Positions 1 to 8,425 of a stretch of DNA of 64,000 bases are shown here, piece after piece. Location of the stretch: contig SVOL01000005.1 in assembly GCA_015066395.1 (NCBI GenBank), positions 34,671 to 98,670 of the forward strand, given 5' to 3'. A program made the translations under genes and the position numbers. The notes beneath the pieces were generated by a model that did not search any database, had not been told where the DNA came from, and saw nothing but the letters and a program-made list of their open reading frames with translations. The stretch's first letter is position 1. Each line of letters begins with the position of its first letter. The DNA comes from Oscillospiraceae bacterium (GTDB taxonomy: Bacteria; Bacillota; Clostridia; Oscillospirales; Acutalibacteraceae).

Positions 1-111
1 AGTACCGTTTTCAGAAATAAGAGCCTTGAACTTCTCAACGAGTGCGTTGGTTGCCTCTTCACCGTTAACAACGGAGAAAACAAGCATTGCTTCATACTTC
101 TTGGTAATCAT
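1..111 (-). CDS. rpsF: Ribosomal protein S6, 5' end (partial)
   Basis: This is the first 37 codons of a minus-strand gene that leaves the window on its left side. The translation begins MITKKYEAMLVFSV and continues with an acidic 'NGEEA' stretch and 'LVEKFKALI', which matches the N-terminal beta strand and first helix of S6, a protein of the 30S platform that binds together with S18. The ATG lies behind a strong AAAAGGAGG Shine-Dalgarno and a consensus sigma-A promoter. In Firmicutes rpsF normally heads an rpsF-ssb-rpsR operon, but those genes would lie outside the window. The identification rests on only 37 residues. Confidence 0.8.
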   Translation of the reverse strand, partial: MITKKYEAMLVFSVVNGEEATNALVEKFKALISENGT

Positions 112-190
112 GCGTTTACACCTCCTTTTGGACTTTTGGTTCGTTTTTAACGAACAAGGAGCTATTGGACATAATATTTCATCAATAGCG
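112..190 (-). promoter_or_regulatory. rpsF 5' leader with a hairpin
   Basis: The transcript from the promoter at 196-224 would have a leader of about 80 nt. It holds a 7-bp inverted repeat (139-145 with 149-155, loop of three) upstream of the ribosome binding site. S6:S18-type autoregulatory leaders are known in front of rpsF, but I cannot match the conserved motif by eye, so this remains only a candidate control element. Confidence 0.35.
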
Positions 191-195
191 TGTTT

Positions 196-224
196 ATTAT
201 AGCAACAAACCTTAAGAATGTCAA
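196..224 (-). promoter_or_regulatory. Sigma-A promoter of rpsF
   Basis: Read on the minus strand there is a perfect TTGACA (219-224), a spacer of 17 and a perfect TATAAT (196-201). This is the strongest possible consensus and fits a ribosomal protein gene. Confidence 0.9.
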
Positions 225-302
225 GAAATATTTAATTAAATTCCTATTTTTCTACAATTCATTCAATAAAACAGATTTATTGCAAAACATCTTAGAAATC
301 AC

Positions 303-330
303 TTGAAAATTCTCAAAAATATGTTAAAAT
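303..330 (+). promoter_or_regulatory. Promoter of pduL-hemW
   Basis: TTGAAA (303-308), a spacer of 16 and TAAAAT (325-330) precede the AAGGAGA ribosome binding site of pduL. It is diverging from the rpsF promoter. Confidence 0.6.
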
Positions 331-366
331 ACTATTGTTAAAATTTTCACTTTAAGGAGAATATTT

Positions 367-942
367 ATGGCAAAAGAATTTTTAGTTGAAATTTCCGCTC
401 GTCACGTTCACGTTTGCAAAGAGACTCTTGAGACTCTTTTCGGTGCAGGCTATGAGCTTACACCTAAAAAGGATCTTTCTCAGCCCGGTCAGTTTGCTTG
501 TGAAGAAAGAGTTACTGTAGTAGGTCCTAAAAAGGAGATCGCGGGCGTATCTATCCTTGGTCCCTGCCGTCCTGAGGATCAGGTCGAGCTGTCCGCTACC
601 GACGCTCGTTCCATCGGCGTTAAGGCTCCCATCCGTGAGTCGGGCGATGTTGCAGGCTCGGGTGCTTGCAAACTCGTAGGTCCTTGCGGTGAAGTTGAAC
701 TCGCTCAGGGTGTTATTGTTGCAAAGCGTCATATCCATATGACTCCCGAAGAGGCCGCAGAACTCGGCGTTAAGGATACTCAGATCGTCAACGTCAAGGT
801 TACTACCGACGGCAGAAGCCTTATTTACGGTGATACCGTTGTTCGTGTAAGCCCTAAGTATGCTCTTGCAATGCATGTTGATACCGACGAAGCAAACGCC
901 GCCGCCATCCCCGGCAGCTGCATGGCAACCATCGTTGAATAA
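367..942 (+). CDS. pduL: Phosphate acyltransferase of the PduL family
   Basis: PduL converts acyl-CoA and phosphate to acyl phosphate and CoA (acetyl or propionyl) and feeds acetate kinase for ATP. The 191-residue protein shows the family's paired histidine motifs, ARHVHV near residues 12-17 and KRHIHM near 120-125, which hold the two zinc ions, and covers both beta-barrel halves. It starts directly with the catalytic domain and has no N-terminal encapsulation helix, and no microcompartment shell genes are nearby. It therefore probably acts in the cytoplasm as the general phosphotransacetylase, as in many Clostridia that lack Pta. The next gene, hemW, overlaps its 3' end. The AAGGAGA site six bases before the ATG fixes the start. 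Confidence 0.88.
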   Translation: MAKEFLVEISARHVHVCKETLETLFGAGYELTPKKDLSQPGQFACEERVTVVGPKKEIAGVSILGPCRPEDQVELSATDARSIGVKAPIRESGDVAGSGACKLVGPCGEVELAQGVIVAKRHIHMTPEEAAELGVKDTQIVNVKVTTDGRSLIYGDTVVRVSPKYALAMHVDTDEANAAAIPGSCMATIVE

Positions 943-2038
943 TATCGGTCTTTACTTGCACGCTCCGTTCTGCAAGAGTAAATGTGCCTACTGCAATTTT
1001 TACTCATTCAATGCAGACGGTCATACTAAGACTTGTTACACAGCCGTACTCCAAGAGCACATAAAGCTTAGCGGAGCACGGCTTTGTTCTGTTGCGGATA
1101 CTCTCTATTTCGGCGGCGGCACTCCTTCCCTGCTCGGCGGCGAGAGAATAGCCTCGATAGTTAGAACCGCTAAAGAGTCTTTCGGTGACTGCTTCAACGA
1201 GATCACCGTTGAGGTAAACCCCGGTGATGATCTGCAAAACGATTTTAACCTTATGAGATCTGCCGGTGTCAACCGACTGTCAATAGGTGTTCAATCCGCA
1301 GTGGCCGAAGAATTAAAAACATTATCCCGCCGTCATACGGCAGAGGACGCAAAGCATACAGTCGAACTGGCAAGAAGATCCGGGTTCGATAACATTTCGG
1401 TCGATCTGATGCTGGGCATTCCTAACCAGACAAGTGACAGTTTAAATCAGTCATTAAATTTTGTTTTGTCGCTCAAACCAACCCACATTTCCTGCTATAT
1501 TTTAAAAATTGAACCCGACACAGTCTTCGGCAAGACCGATTTAAATACCCTCAATCTGCCCTCTGAAGACGAGGTTGCCGATCTGTATTTACAGATGTGT
1601 ACCACCCTCGCCGATGCCGGTTTTGAGCATTATGAGATCTCGAATTTCGCACTACCCGGTTACCGTTCAATGCACAATATGAAATATTGGAACTGTGAGG
1701 AGTATTTGGGGTTGGGTCCTTCCGCACATTCATTTTTGAACGGCAAGCGATATTATTTTGAAAGAGATCTCGGCAAATACCTCACCTCACCCGATATCGT
1801 TTTTGACTCAGACGGTGGAGATGAAGAGGAATACCTGATGCTTAGACTCCGCCTTATCGACGGAGTAAACTATAATAAATACTTTCAAAAATTCGGCAAA
1901 CCCTTCCCTGCTCACATCGTCGACAAAGCCCGAAAATTCACCGATGCAGGTCTTGTTTCAATGAGTGAAAACGGTTTTCACCTCACCGAAAACGGATTTT
2001 TGGTGTCAAATTCTGTCATATCGGAACTTATTTTGTAA
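935..2038 (+). CDS. hemW: Radical SAM heme chaperone HemW (formerly oxygen-independent coproporphyrinogen oxidase-like)
   Basis: Radical SAM protein of the HemN/HemW group. The CxxxCxxC cluster motif appears as CKSKCAYC close to the N-terminus, followed by YFGGGTPS and a HemN C-terminal region. At about 367 residues it has HemW length and lacks the long N-terminal tail of true HemN, so a role in heme trafficking is more likely than coproporphyrinogen oxidation. An ATG-initiated frame would begin at 860, deep inside pduL, and would add about 25 residues without homology. I chose the TTG at 935, which overlaps the last codons of pduL and gives MNNIGLYLHAPFC, the usual HemW N-terminus. Expression is probably by translational coupling, since no clear separate ribosome binding site is seen. 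Confidence 0.85.
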   Translation: MNNIGLYLHAPFCKSKCAYCNFYSFNADGHTKTCYTAVLQEHIKLSGARLCSVADTLYFGGGTPSLLGGERIASIVRTAKESFGDCFNEITVEVNPGDDLQNDFNLMRSAGVNRLSIGVQSAVAEELKTLSRRHTAEDAKHTVELARRSGFDNISVDLMLGIPNQTSDSLNQSLNFVLSLKPTHISCYILKIEPDTVFGKTDLNTLNLPSEDEVADLYLQMCTTLADAGFEHYEISNFALPGYRSMHNMKYWNCEEYLGLGPSAHSFLNGKRYYFERDLGKYLTSPDIVFDSDGGDEEEYLMLRLRLIDGVNYNKYFQKFGKPFPAHIVDKARKFTDAGLVSMSENGFHLTENGFLVSNSVISELIL

Positions 2039-2103
2039 TTTGGGGTAGAAAATTCTATTTTAATGTGTTATTATTAACTCAATAAATGTAGGAGGTAACA
2101 AAA

Positions 2104-2577
2104 ATGAAAAAGTTTTTCTCGGAATTCAAAGCATTTATCAGCAAAGGTAATATAATCGATATGGCCGTCGGTGTTGTTGTCGGCGGTGCATTCAGTAAGA
2201 TCGTTTCATCGTTAGTTGCTGACATCATTAACCCTCTTGTCGGTCTTGCTACCGGCAAGGTTGAGCTCAGCGAAATGAAGTACATACTCCAGCCTGAGAT
2301 CGTAGACGCCGCTACCGAAACCGTCACACAGGCAGAAATTGCCCTTAAATACGGCAACTTCCTGCAGATGATCATCGACTTCCTCATCATCGCTTTCTCC
2401 ATCTTCGTTGTTATCAAGGTTATGATGGGTACTCAGAAAAAATTAGAGTCGCTCAAGCACAAAAATGAAGAAGAAGTCGTTGAAGCCGCACCTACCACCA
2501 AGGTATGTCCTTTCTGCAAATCCGAGATCGCTATCGATGCTACCCGTTGCGCACATTGCACTTCCGAAGTCGAATAA
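2104..2577 (+). CDS. mscL: Large-conductance mechanosensitive channel with C-terminal zinc ribbon
   Basis: Homopentameric inner-membrane channel that opens under membrane tension during hypo-osmotic shock. The start is typical: an amphipathic N-terminal helix, then the first membrane helix with GNIIDMAVGVVVGGAF, a periplasmic loop, and the second membrane helix around residues 88-107. The protein has 157 residues, slightly longer than usual. The extra C-terminal part carries CPFC and CAHC separated by 10 residues (C-x2-C-x10-C-x2-C), a zinc ribbon that replaces the simple charged helical bundle of the E. coli protein. The ATG follows a GGAGG site at 2091-2095. A strong terminator closes the unit. 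Confidence 0.93.
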   Translation: MKKFFSEFKAFISKGNIIDMAVGVVVGGAFSKIVSSLVADIINPLVGLATGKVELSEMKYILQPEIVDAATETVTQAEIALKYGNFLQMIIDFLIIAFSIFVVIKVMMGTQKKLESLKHKNEEEVVEAAPTTKVCPFCKSEIAIDATRCAHCTSEVE

Positions 2578-2581
2578 TTTC

Positions 2582-2620
2582 AAAACATCGGTTTTCCCGG
2601 GAAAACCGATGTTTTTTTTT
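2582..2620 (+). terminator. Terminator of mscL
   Basis: A perfect inverted repeat of about 17 bp per arm (2582-2598 and 2599-2615) that contains a CATCGG core is followed by an uninterrupted T run. Confidence 0.9.
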
Positions 2621-2641
2621 ACAGTCTTAATCAAATTGCTA

Positions 2642-2670
2642 TTGCAATAAAAGGCTTTATATGCTAAAAT
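2642..2670 (+). promoter_or_regulatory. Promoter of galE
   Basis: TTGCAA (2642-2647), spacer 17, TAAAAT (2665-2670), just after the mscL terminator and 38 bases before the galE start. Confidence 0.6.
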
Positions 2671-2708
2671 ATTTAAGTTAAAACAATTCTTGAAAGGCGT
2701 GTTTTATC

Positions 2709-3722
2709 ATGGCAATTCTTATCACCGGCGGTGCCGGTTATATCGGCAGTCATACCTGCATCGAGTTAGCAAACGCAGGCTATGATATTGTTATTGTTGA
2801 TAATCTTCGCAACAGTAAATTTGAAGCCGTCAAACGTATTGAAAAGATAATCGGCAAGCCCGTTAAATTCTACGAGGCCGATGTCCGCGACAGAAAAGCT
2901 CTTCGCGAGATCTTTAGTGAAAACAAGATCGAAGCGGCAATTCATTTCGCAGGTCTTAAGGCAGTTGGTGAGTCGGCTAAAATTCCTATGGAATACTATA
3001 AGAACAATATCGACTCCACCTTTGCTCTCTGCGACGTAATGGAAGAGTTTAATGTTAAAAAATTGGTGTTCTCCTCTTCGGCGACTGTTTACGGTGTTGC
3101 TACCGAGATGCCGCTCAATGAAACAATGCCCTTGGGTGCAATTAACCCCTACGGCCGCACCAAACTCTTTATTGAGGAAATGATGCGCGACCTTTATGCT
3201 TCGGATAACAGCTGGAGCATTGCTCTGCTTCGCTACTTTAACCCCATCGGTGCTCACAAATCGGGCACTATCGGCGAAGACCCGAAGGGTATACCTAATA
3301 ACCTTATGCCCTACATTTCGCAGGTTGCAGTCGGTCGTTTAGAAAAGCTTCATGTTTTCGGCAACGACTACAAGACGGTCGACGGCACCGGTGTCCGCGA
3401 TTACATTCATGTTGTTGACCTTGCTGACGGTCACGTCAAGGCGGTCGACTGGGCACTTAAAAATACCGGTTGTGAAGCCATCAATTTAGGTACCGGTAAC
3501 GGATGCAGTGTTCTGCAGCTCAAAGACGCTTTCCAAAAAGCCTCAGGTATTGAGATTCCGTTCGTTATCGACCCGAGACGCCCCGGTGATCCCGACGAGG
3601 TTTATGCAAACGCCGATAAAGCGAAGGCTTTACTCGGTTGGGAAGCAAAGAGAACTATCGAAGATATGTGCTCTGACACCTGGCGTTGGCAGAAAAATAA
3701 CCCCAACGGCTATGCAGAATAA
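2709..3722 (+). CDS. galE: UDP-glucose 4-epimerase
   Basis: Interconverts UDP-glucose and UDP-galactose with bound NAD+ (Leloir pathway and supply of galactose to surface polymers). It is a short-chain dehydrogenase with the Rossmann motif GGAGYIGSH at residues 7-15, the catalytic SSSATVYG segment and the YxxxK pair in YGRTK. The 337-residue length is that of the bacterial GalE family. It stands alone between its own promoter and a palindromic terminator, with no galK or galT next to it, so a general envelope-sugar role is as likely as galactose catabolism. Confidence 0.93.
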   Translation: MAILITGGAGYIGSHTCIELANAGYDIVIVDNLRNSKFEAVKRIEKIIGKPVKFYEADVRDRKALREIFSENKIEAAIHFAGLKAVGESAKIPMEYYKNNIDSTFALCDVMEEFNVKKLVFSSSATVYGVATEMPLNETMPLGAINPYGRTKLFIEEMMRDLYASDNSWSIALLRYFNPIGAHKSGTIGEDPKGIPNNLMPYISQVAVGRLEKLHVFGNDYKTVDGTGVRDYIHVVDLADGHVKAVDWALKNTGCEAINLGTGNGCSVLQLKDAFQKASGIEIPFVIDPRRPGDPDEVYANADKAKALLGWEAKRTIEDMCSDTWRWQKNNPNGYAE

Positions 3723-3732
3723 TCAGCAATTT

Positions 3733-3764
3733 AAAACCTCGAAAGCGTACGCTTTCGAGGTTTT
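3733..3764. terminator. Bidirectional terminator between galE and the convergent membrane protein gene
   Basis: Perfect 32-bp palindrome (16 bp per arm) with A and T runs at its ends, so it can work on both strands. The stop codons of the two convergent genes lie within about 45 bases of each other. Confidence 0.9.
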
Positions 3765-3766
3765 CT

Positions 3767-4603
3767 TTATACATTCAGTAATTCTTTTTGTCTTTTCAGC
3801 GAAAGTTTTGATGCAATCTTTTTTATTAACATTGCAATCAATATCATTATATACGCGGCCAAAGTAAACACACCTATGTATATCACAAGGCTTACCGCAA
3901 AAGGTACAAGCGGCTGAACAAGACTGAACAGCGGCAACGACGGTTCACAATGAGGGCTGATAAAGAACATATTGAACTCATCAGTCTCGAGCAGACCGGT
4001 CTTGAACGCGATCTCGTTCATAACTGCCGCTATGGCTACTGCTGCCGCAAAAACAGGAATTGCCTTCAAAACAGTCTTATGCTTTAACGGCACATAACCA
4101 GTGTAAAGCAGATAAACGCCAATCACGATCATAGAACTGTGACAAACCATTGTTTGGATATTGATACCGATAGTATCAATAAACACAGTGTTGGGATAAA
4201 GCATCACACAGACACCTGCAAAGATCGCGTATGACGCCAAAAAAGCACCCAAAGCATTGTGAACCTTTCCCTTTCGGATAATTCCGAACAGTAAACCTGC
4301 ATACATCGGAGTTGAACAGAACTGGAACGGGAAAGCGTACCATTTAAAATCCGAAGTTATAGCGCCGTCGGTAATACTAAAGGTATAGACTATCTGCTTG
4401 TAGACCTCTAAAACAGTAACGAGTATTGCCGTAAAGAATACTATCCTATGTACCTGTTTTTCAGTTCCCTCTTTGAAGAGCCGACACAGCAAGACCGAAG
4501 CCGCAACGGTCAGTATCAGCCACATAATATGAAACCAGCCGTACATAGTAGGTTCAGTCATTTCTACTTCCAGAACCTCAAGAACACTCTTAAAAATATT
4601 CAT
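3767..4603 (-). CDS. YwaF / TMEM164-like integral membrane protein
   Basis: A protein of about 278 residues with roughly six to seven hydrophobic segments. Features that resemble the YwaF family (related to animal TMEM164, for which acyltransferase activity is known) are the FHIMW segment near the N-terminus, the FQFCSTPMY segment with a membrane-embedded Cys, and the conserved CHSS in the middle of the protein. Function in bacteria is not established. The open frame extends five codons upstream to a TTG, but the GAGGGTGG ribosome binding site lies within that extension and points to the ATG at 4603. The gene is monocistronic and shares a palindromic terminator with galE. Confidence 0.6.
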   Translation of the reverse strand: MNIFKSVLEVLEVEMTEPTMYGWFHIMWLILTVAASVLLCRLFKEGTEKQVHRIVFFTAILVTVLEVYKQIVYTFSITDGAITSDFKWYAFPFQFCSTPMYAGLLFGIIRKGKVHNALGAFLASYAIFAGVCVMLYPNTVFIDTIGINIQTMVCHSSMIVIGVYLLYTGYVPLKHKTVLKAIPVFAAAVAIAAVMNEIAFKTGLLETDEFNMFFISPHCEPSLPLFSLVQPLVPFAVSLVIYIGVFTLAAYIMILIAMLIKKIASKLSLKRQKELLNV

Positions 4604-4625
4604 TTTATCCACCCTCAAAACAAAT

Positions 4626-4662
4626 AAAAGTGCGCAACCTCAACCAAAGTTGCGCACTTTTT
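4626..4662 (-). terminator. Terminator of the fucose-isomerase-family gene
   Basis: The inverted repeat with arms around GTGCGCAAC (4630-4637 region and 4649-4658 region) is flanked by A and T runs. It lies directly downstream of the stop codon at 4685 on the minus strand, and also at the start of the next gene's upstream region. Confidence 0.8.
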
Positions 4663-4684
4663 AACTTCAAGTTGAGAAGTTTAA

Positions 4685-6091
4685 TTATTTCTCGCAGGAA
4701 TCGTCATATTTAAGATTCGGGAAATACTTGCAGAACTCCTTGAACTCTTTTCTGTAGTCGCCCTCGATCTCAACAAAGTGATGGATATAAGGACCGTCAA
4801 GCAATCTGTCCTCGATCTTGTCGAGATTATCAAACTCAGCCCAGATATAAGTACCGTGAGTCTGCGGACCGGGAACTGTGTGACCGCACAAGGGCAATAC
4901 CATATAGTTACCGCTCTCCTGATCAATACGTGCAACTGTGTATGTGCCGTCCTTACCTCTGAACCACTCACGCTGGTTTACAAGTCGAGCCGTGCTGTCG
5001 GGAGCCTTTACAGAAAGCGGGAAAGGTCCGCAATGCCACAAAAGCTCAGCATTCTTGTTTTCGGGATGGCGGACGGTGAACTCGCCTAAGAAGGGTCTCT
5101 TCTTGCCCAGAGCCGCACTGGTAAGCAACGAAGCGGTAATAGCACAGTGCATATCGCTCTCACAGCTGACATAATAACCCATATCATTGAGCACGCCGAA
5201 TACTGAACACGGGCACAGACCGTCAAACATCTGCGGATATCCTGTCCAGCATTCACTCGACATAACATCTACATTGTAGTCAGCAAAGAGCTTCTTATAT
5301 GTAACGACCAAGGTTGACATTCTCTCAACATAATCGGGAGTGAGGTCATCCATCTGATAGTTGTCGTAGAAGATCTTTTCGACCTCTTTGATCTCATCCT
5401 GCTTTGTTTCCTTAACTTCTTTATAAGCCTGCTCAACAAAAGCAAAGTTAATGGGAATAATGCGGATACCGAACTTCTCCATCAACTCGCCTTCGTTCCA
5501 GATTACCGAGAAGAAAGGCTTGGGACGGGTACCCAACTGACCGACGCGCATACCGCGGAAGTTCTTGACCATACAAGCAACTCTTACAAAGCTGTCAAAG
5601 CCGGTTGCAAATGTATCGGAATCAACGGTGCAGCAGTTGATATGAGAGAAAGGAATGTGATATCTCTGCATCTGACGCGAAAGACCGAACGAACCGCACT
5701 GAGAGTCGGTCGGACGCATACCGTCAACATAGTATTCATCATCAAGCGGAGCCCAGATACAAACGGGCAGATCCATTGCCTTTGCCAAATCGGCAGCAGC
5801 CTCTTCGTTACCGAAGTTGGCGTTGATAATGAAAACTGCGTCAACCTTCTCAGCCTTAAAACGCTCAACAGTAGCGGCAACCGATTCCTCATTATAAATA
5901 AGGTCGTTACAGCCTAAGCCTTTGGTGTCAACGAACTCAACGTTTTCACTCTTAAAGTTCTTTTCGATGTAATCTACAAATCTGTGTCCTCTTTCCTCAG
6001 CGGAGACCCAGGTAAGGAAGGTTTTTGCAGGACGGTTTGTAGCATCACGGCGAAGCGGAACAAGACCGATCTTTACTTTGTAATCAAACAT
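4685..6091 (-). CDS. L-fucose/L-arabinose isomerase family protein
   Basis: A protein of 468 residues in the FucI-related sugar isomerase family, which converts aldoses to ketoses with a divalent metal (usually Mn2+). Recognisable parts are the N-terminal KIGLVPLRRD strand, the long alpha/beta region, the 'SECWTGYPQMF' segment and the C-terminal block with 'GEFTVRHPENKN' and 'LLWHCGPFP'. The substrate cannot be told from sequence, and no sugar kinase or transporter gene lies next to it. I chose the ATG at 6091, which has AGAGGTG six bases upstream, instead of a start 12 codons earlier. It has its own promoter and terminator, so it appears to be expressed alone. Confidence 0.75.
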   Translation of the reverse strand: MFDYKVKIGLVPLRRDATNRPAKTFLTWVSAEERGHRFVDYIEKNFKSENVEFVDTKGLGCNDLIYNEESVAATVERFKAEKVDAVFIINANFGNEEAAADLAKAMDLPVCIWAPLDDEYYVDGMRPTDSQCGSFGLSRQMQRYHIPFSHINCCTVDSDTFATGFDSFVRVACMVKNFRGMRVGQLGTRPKPFFSVIWNEGELMEKFGIRIIPINFAFVEQAYKEVKETKQDEIKEVEKIFYDNYQMDDLTPDYVERMSTLVVTYKKLFADYNVDVMSSECWTGYPQMFDGLCPCSVFGVLNDMGYYVSCESDMHCAITASLLTSAALGKKRPFLGEFTVRHPENKNAELLWHCGPFPLSVKAPDSTARLVNQREWFRGKDGTYTVARIDQESGNYMVLPLCGHTVPGPQTHGTYIWAEFDNLDKIEDRLLDGPYIHHFVEIEGDYRKEFKEFCKYFPNLKYDDSCEK

Positions 6092-6142
6092 AAAAAACAC
6101 CTCTTTGGTTTTTGGTATGTAAATCACTTACATACTATTATA

Positions 6143-6171
6143 ATTATGCTCTTTTTTCCTCTAAAAAGCAA
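6143..6171 (-). promoter_or_regulatory. Promoter of the fucose-isomerase-family gene
   Basis: On the minus strand TTGCTT (6166-6171), spacer 17, CATAAT (6143-6148). An alternative TATAAT lies a few bases downstream. Confidence 0.45.
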
Positions 6172-6195
6172 CAATTATTTACAAATAAACTCAAA

Positions 6196-7329
6196 TTAAT
6201 CGTCGGAACTAAAGTTACCCAGCTCGTTTTTGGACGCGGCCTTGAGATAAGCATTCACAAAACCGTCAAGATCGCCGTCCATTACCGCACCGACATTGCC
6301 CGATTCAAAACCGGTTCGGTGATCCTTTACAAGAGTATACGGCATAAAGACGTAGGACCTTATCTGTGAACCCCAGGCGATATCCTTCTGAACACCCTTG
6401 ATATCCTCGATCTTGTCAAGATGCTCACGCTCTTTTATCTCCAAAAGCTTGGATTTAAGCATTGTCATTGCGACTTCCCTGTTCTGCAGCTGGCTACGCT
6501 CGTTTTGACAGGCAACAACTATTCCCGTAGGGATATGTGTAATTCGGATAGCAGATTCGGTCTTATTAACATGCTGACCGCCTGCACCGCTTGAACGGTA
6601 GGTATCGACCTTCAAGTCCTCATCGCGAATTTCAATATTAACATCTGCAGTGATCTCAGGCATAACCTCAAGCGAAGCAAACGAAGTGTGTCTGCGACCC
6701 GATGAATCAAACGGCGAGCAACGGACAAGTCGGTGAACACCGTTTTCACCCTTTAAATATCCGTAGGCGTTGATACCGTTGACAGTCAACACAGCACTCT
6801 TAAGACCTGCTTCTTCGCCGTCCAAAAAGTCGACCATATTGACCTTGAAGCCGTGCTGTTCACCCCAATGGGTATACATTCTCACCAGCATCTGGTTCCA
6901 GTCCTGAGCCTCGGTACCGCCTGCACCCGCGTGGAATGTGAGGATGGCGTTGTTAGAGTCATACTCACCGATAAGAAGCGTTGACAAACGCTGTTCCTCA
7001 AGACTTTTCAAGGCCTCGTCAACACCCTCAGTCACCTCATCGAGCATCGAGAGGTCACCCTCTTCATCAGCCATTTCGATGAGCACCAGGGTATCCTCAT
7101 AAAGTGACTGCAACTTCTCATACTTTTCGATTTTTTGTTTTAACTGACTGAGCTTCTGCTGTATTTTTTGAGCATTGGCAAGGTCGTTCCAAAAATCGGG
7201 TGCGGTCGACTGAAGTTCAAGACTCTCGACCTCACGGCGCAAATAATCAAGCCCCAGAGCATCGCCGAGTTCCTTAATATCACTCTCGACAGCCGTCAAT
7301 CGGCTCTTCTGTTCTTCGTACTGAAGCAT
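6196..7329 (-). CDS. prfB: Peptide chain release factor 2
   Basis: RF2 recognises UGA and UAA and triggers peptide release. The stop-codon-reading SPF motif is in 'RCSPFDSSGRRHTSF', and the catalytic GGQ loop is in 'SSGAGGQHVNKTESA'. The length of 377 residues fits the family. In most bacteria an internal in-frame UGA near codon 26 forces a +1 frameshift that autoregulates RF2. Here the equivalent position reads GGG CTT GAT TAT with no extra base, so the gene is one continuous frame. It lies 14 bases downstream of prmA on the same strand and is probably cotranscribed with it. Confidence 0.95.
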   Translation of the reverse strand: MLQYEEQKSRLTAVESDIKELGDALGLDYLRREVESLELQSTAPDFWNDLANAQKIQQKLSQLKQKIEKYEKLQSLYEDTLVLIEMADEEGDLSMLDEVTEGVDEALKSLEEQRLSTLLIGEYDSNNAILTFHAGAGGTEAQDWNQMLVRMYTHWGEQHGFKVNMVDFLDGEEAGLKSAVLTVNGINAYGYLKGENGVHRLVRCSPFDSSGRRHTSFASLEVMPEITADVNIEIRDEDLKVDTYRSSGAGGQHVNKTESAIRITHIPTGIVVACQNERSQLQNREVAMTMLKSKLLEIKEREHLDKIEDIKGVQKDIAWGSQIRSYVFMPYTLVKDHRTGFESGNVGAVMDGDLDGFVNAYLKAASKNELGNFSSDD

Positions 7330-7343
7330 AAGTTCCTCCTAAT

Positions 7344-8264
7344 TTAAATCTTTTTAACAGCAAAAGCACGCCAATTCTCGCACTCTGCCTCGTCAATTAT
7401 CTCATATCCGTACTTTTTAAAAGCGGCTTTAACATCATCCTCACGGATATCGATTATACCCGAGCAAAGAAACACCGAGTCCTCTTTCATAAACTCTTCA
7501 ACATTGGAAAGCAAAGAGATGATGACATCGGCAACAATATTTGCACAAACAACATCATAGCGTTCCGTTATCTTATCGCAGAGGTCGCCGAGAATAAAGC
7601 TCGCCTTGTTCTCAACTTTGTTGATCTCAGCGTTCTCTTTAGCAACCTTGACCGCGACCGGATCAATATCAACTCCGTCAACCTTCTTAGCACCAAGCAG
7701 TGCCGCGCCGATGCTCAGAATTCCGCTGCCCGAACCGATGTCAAGCAGAGTGCAATCCTGCGATACGTACCTTTCAAGCAGTTCCAAACACATCTTGGTG
7801 GTGGCGTGAGTGCCGGTGCCGAAAGCAGCGCCGGGATCAATGCTTAAGACCACACGGCCGTCATTATTATCATAACTCTCCCAGCTGGGTCTGATCACCA
7901 ACTTTTCACCGATCTCGGTAACTTTAAAAAACCTCTTCCAATTATCGGCCCATTCAGCTTCGCTGATACTGTCGGTCATTATTTCACACTTGATACCGAC
8001 GGCATCATAGCGCGCTCTTAAATATTCAACCGACTCCAACGGATTCTGTTCATCACTCATATAAATATGAATGATGGACACGGTTCTGTCCTTCTTGACC
8101 AGTTCTTCGTCGATAAGATCAATGTGAGCTATCTCCAACGCGTCCTTTTCAAGTTCAGAATAATCCTCGGTATAAATGCCGTACGGCACGACCATATTGG
8201 CAATGGCCTCGGCCGTTTCGGTATCGCTTTGGGCAACCTTTATTTTAATTTCGGTCCAATCCAA
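7344..8264 (-). CDS. prmA: Ribosomal protein L11 methyltransferase
   Basis: SAM-dependent enzyme that trimethylates lysines and the N-terminus of L11. The protein has the SAM-binding motif LLDIGSGSGILSIGAALLG in its C-terminal half, preceded by 'DPGAAFGTGTHATT', a PrmA signature, and followed by the 'CANIVADVI' motif of the catalytic site. An ATG seven codons upstream is possible, but GGAGGG lies between that ATG and the TTG at 8264, which gives MDWTEIKIKV, a normal PrmA start; I therefore favour the TTG. At about 306 residues the length is typical. It heads a two-gene unit with prfB. Confidence 0.92.
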   Translation of the reverse strand: MDWTEIKIKVAQSDTETAEAIANMVVPYGIYTEDYSELEKDALEIAHIDLIDEELVKKDRTVSIIHIYMSDEQNPLESVEYLRARYDAVGIKCEIMTDSISEAEWADNWKRFFKVTEIGEKLVIRPSWESYDNNDGRVVLSIDPGAAFGTGTHATTKMCLELLERYVSQDCTLLDIGSGSGILSIGAALLGAKKVDGVDIDPVAVKVAKENAEINKVENKASFILGDLCDKITERYDVVCANIVADVIISLLSNVEEFMKEDSVFLCSGIIDIREDDVKAAFKKYGYEIIDEAECENWRAFAVKKI

Positions 8265-8301
8265 AAGTAACCCTCCAAAACTCATAAATTTCCATCTTCA
8301 T

Positions 8302-8330
8302 ATTGTATCACAAACGCGGCAAAAATCAAA
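8302..8330 (-). promoter_or_regulatory. Promoter of prmA-prfB
   Basis: On the minus strand TTTGAT (8325-8330) or TTGATT (8324-8329) and TACAAT (8302-8307), spacer 17 or 16, about 40 bases before the prmA start. Confidence 0.5.
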
Positions 8331-8357
8331 CACAAATATATAAATTCTTTAAAATAA

Positions 8358-8386
8358 TTGATTTTTGCGATAAGTTATAGTATAAT
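8358..8386 (+). promoter_or_regulatory. Promoter of the P-type ATPase gene
   Basis: TTGATT (8358-8363), spacer 17, perfect TATAAT (8381-8386), diverging from the prmA promoter. An AAGGAG site precedes the ATG at 8426. Confidence 0.75.
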
Positions 8387-8425
8387 TGGCGTATCAAAAT
8401 GCCATTCCAAAAGGAGTGTTAATTA

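Noticed and set aside
860-934. Upstream in-frame extension of hemW
   Set aside because: It lies inside pduL and adds residues with no similarity to HemW; the TTG at 935 gives the family N-terminus.
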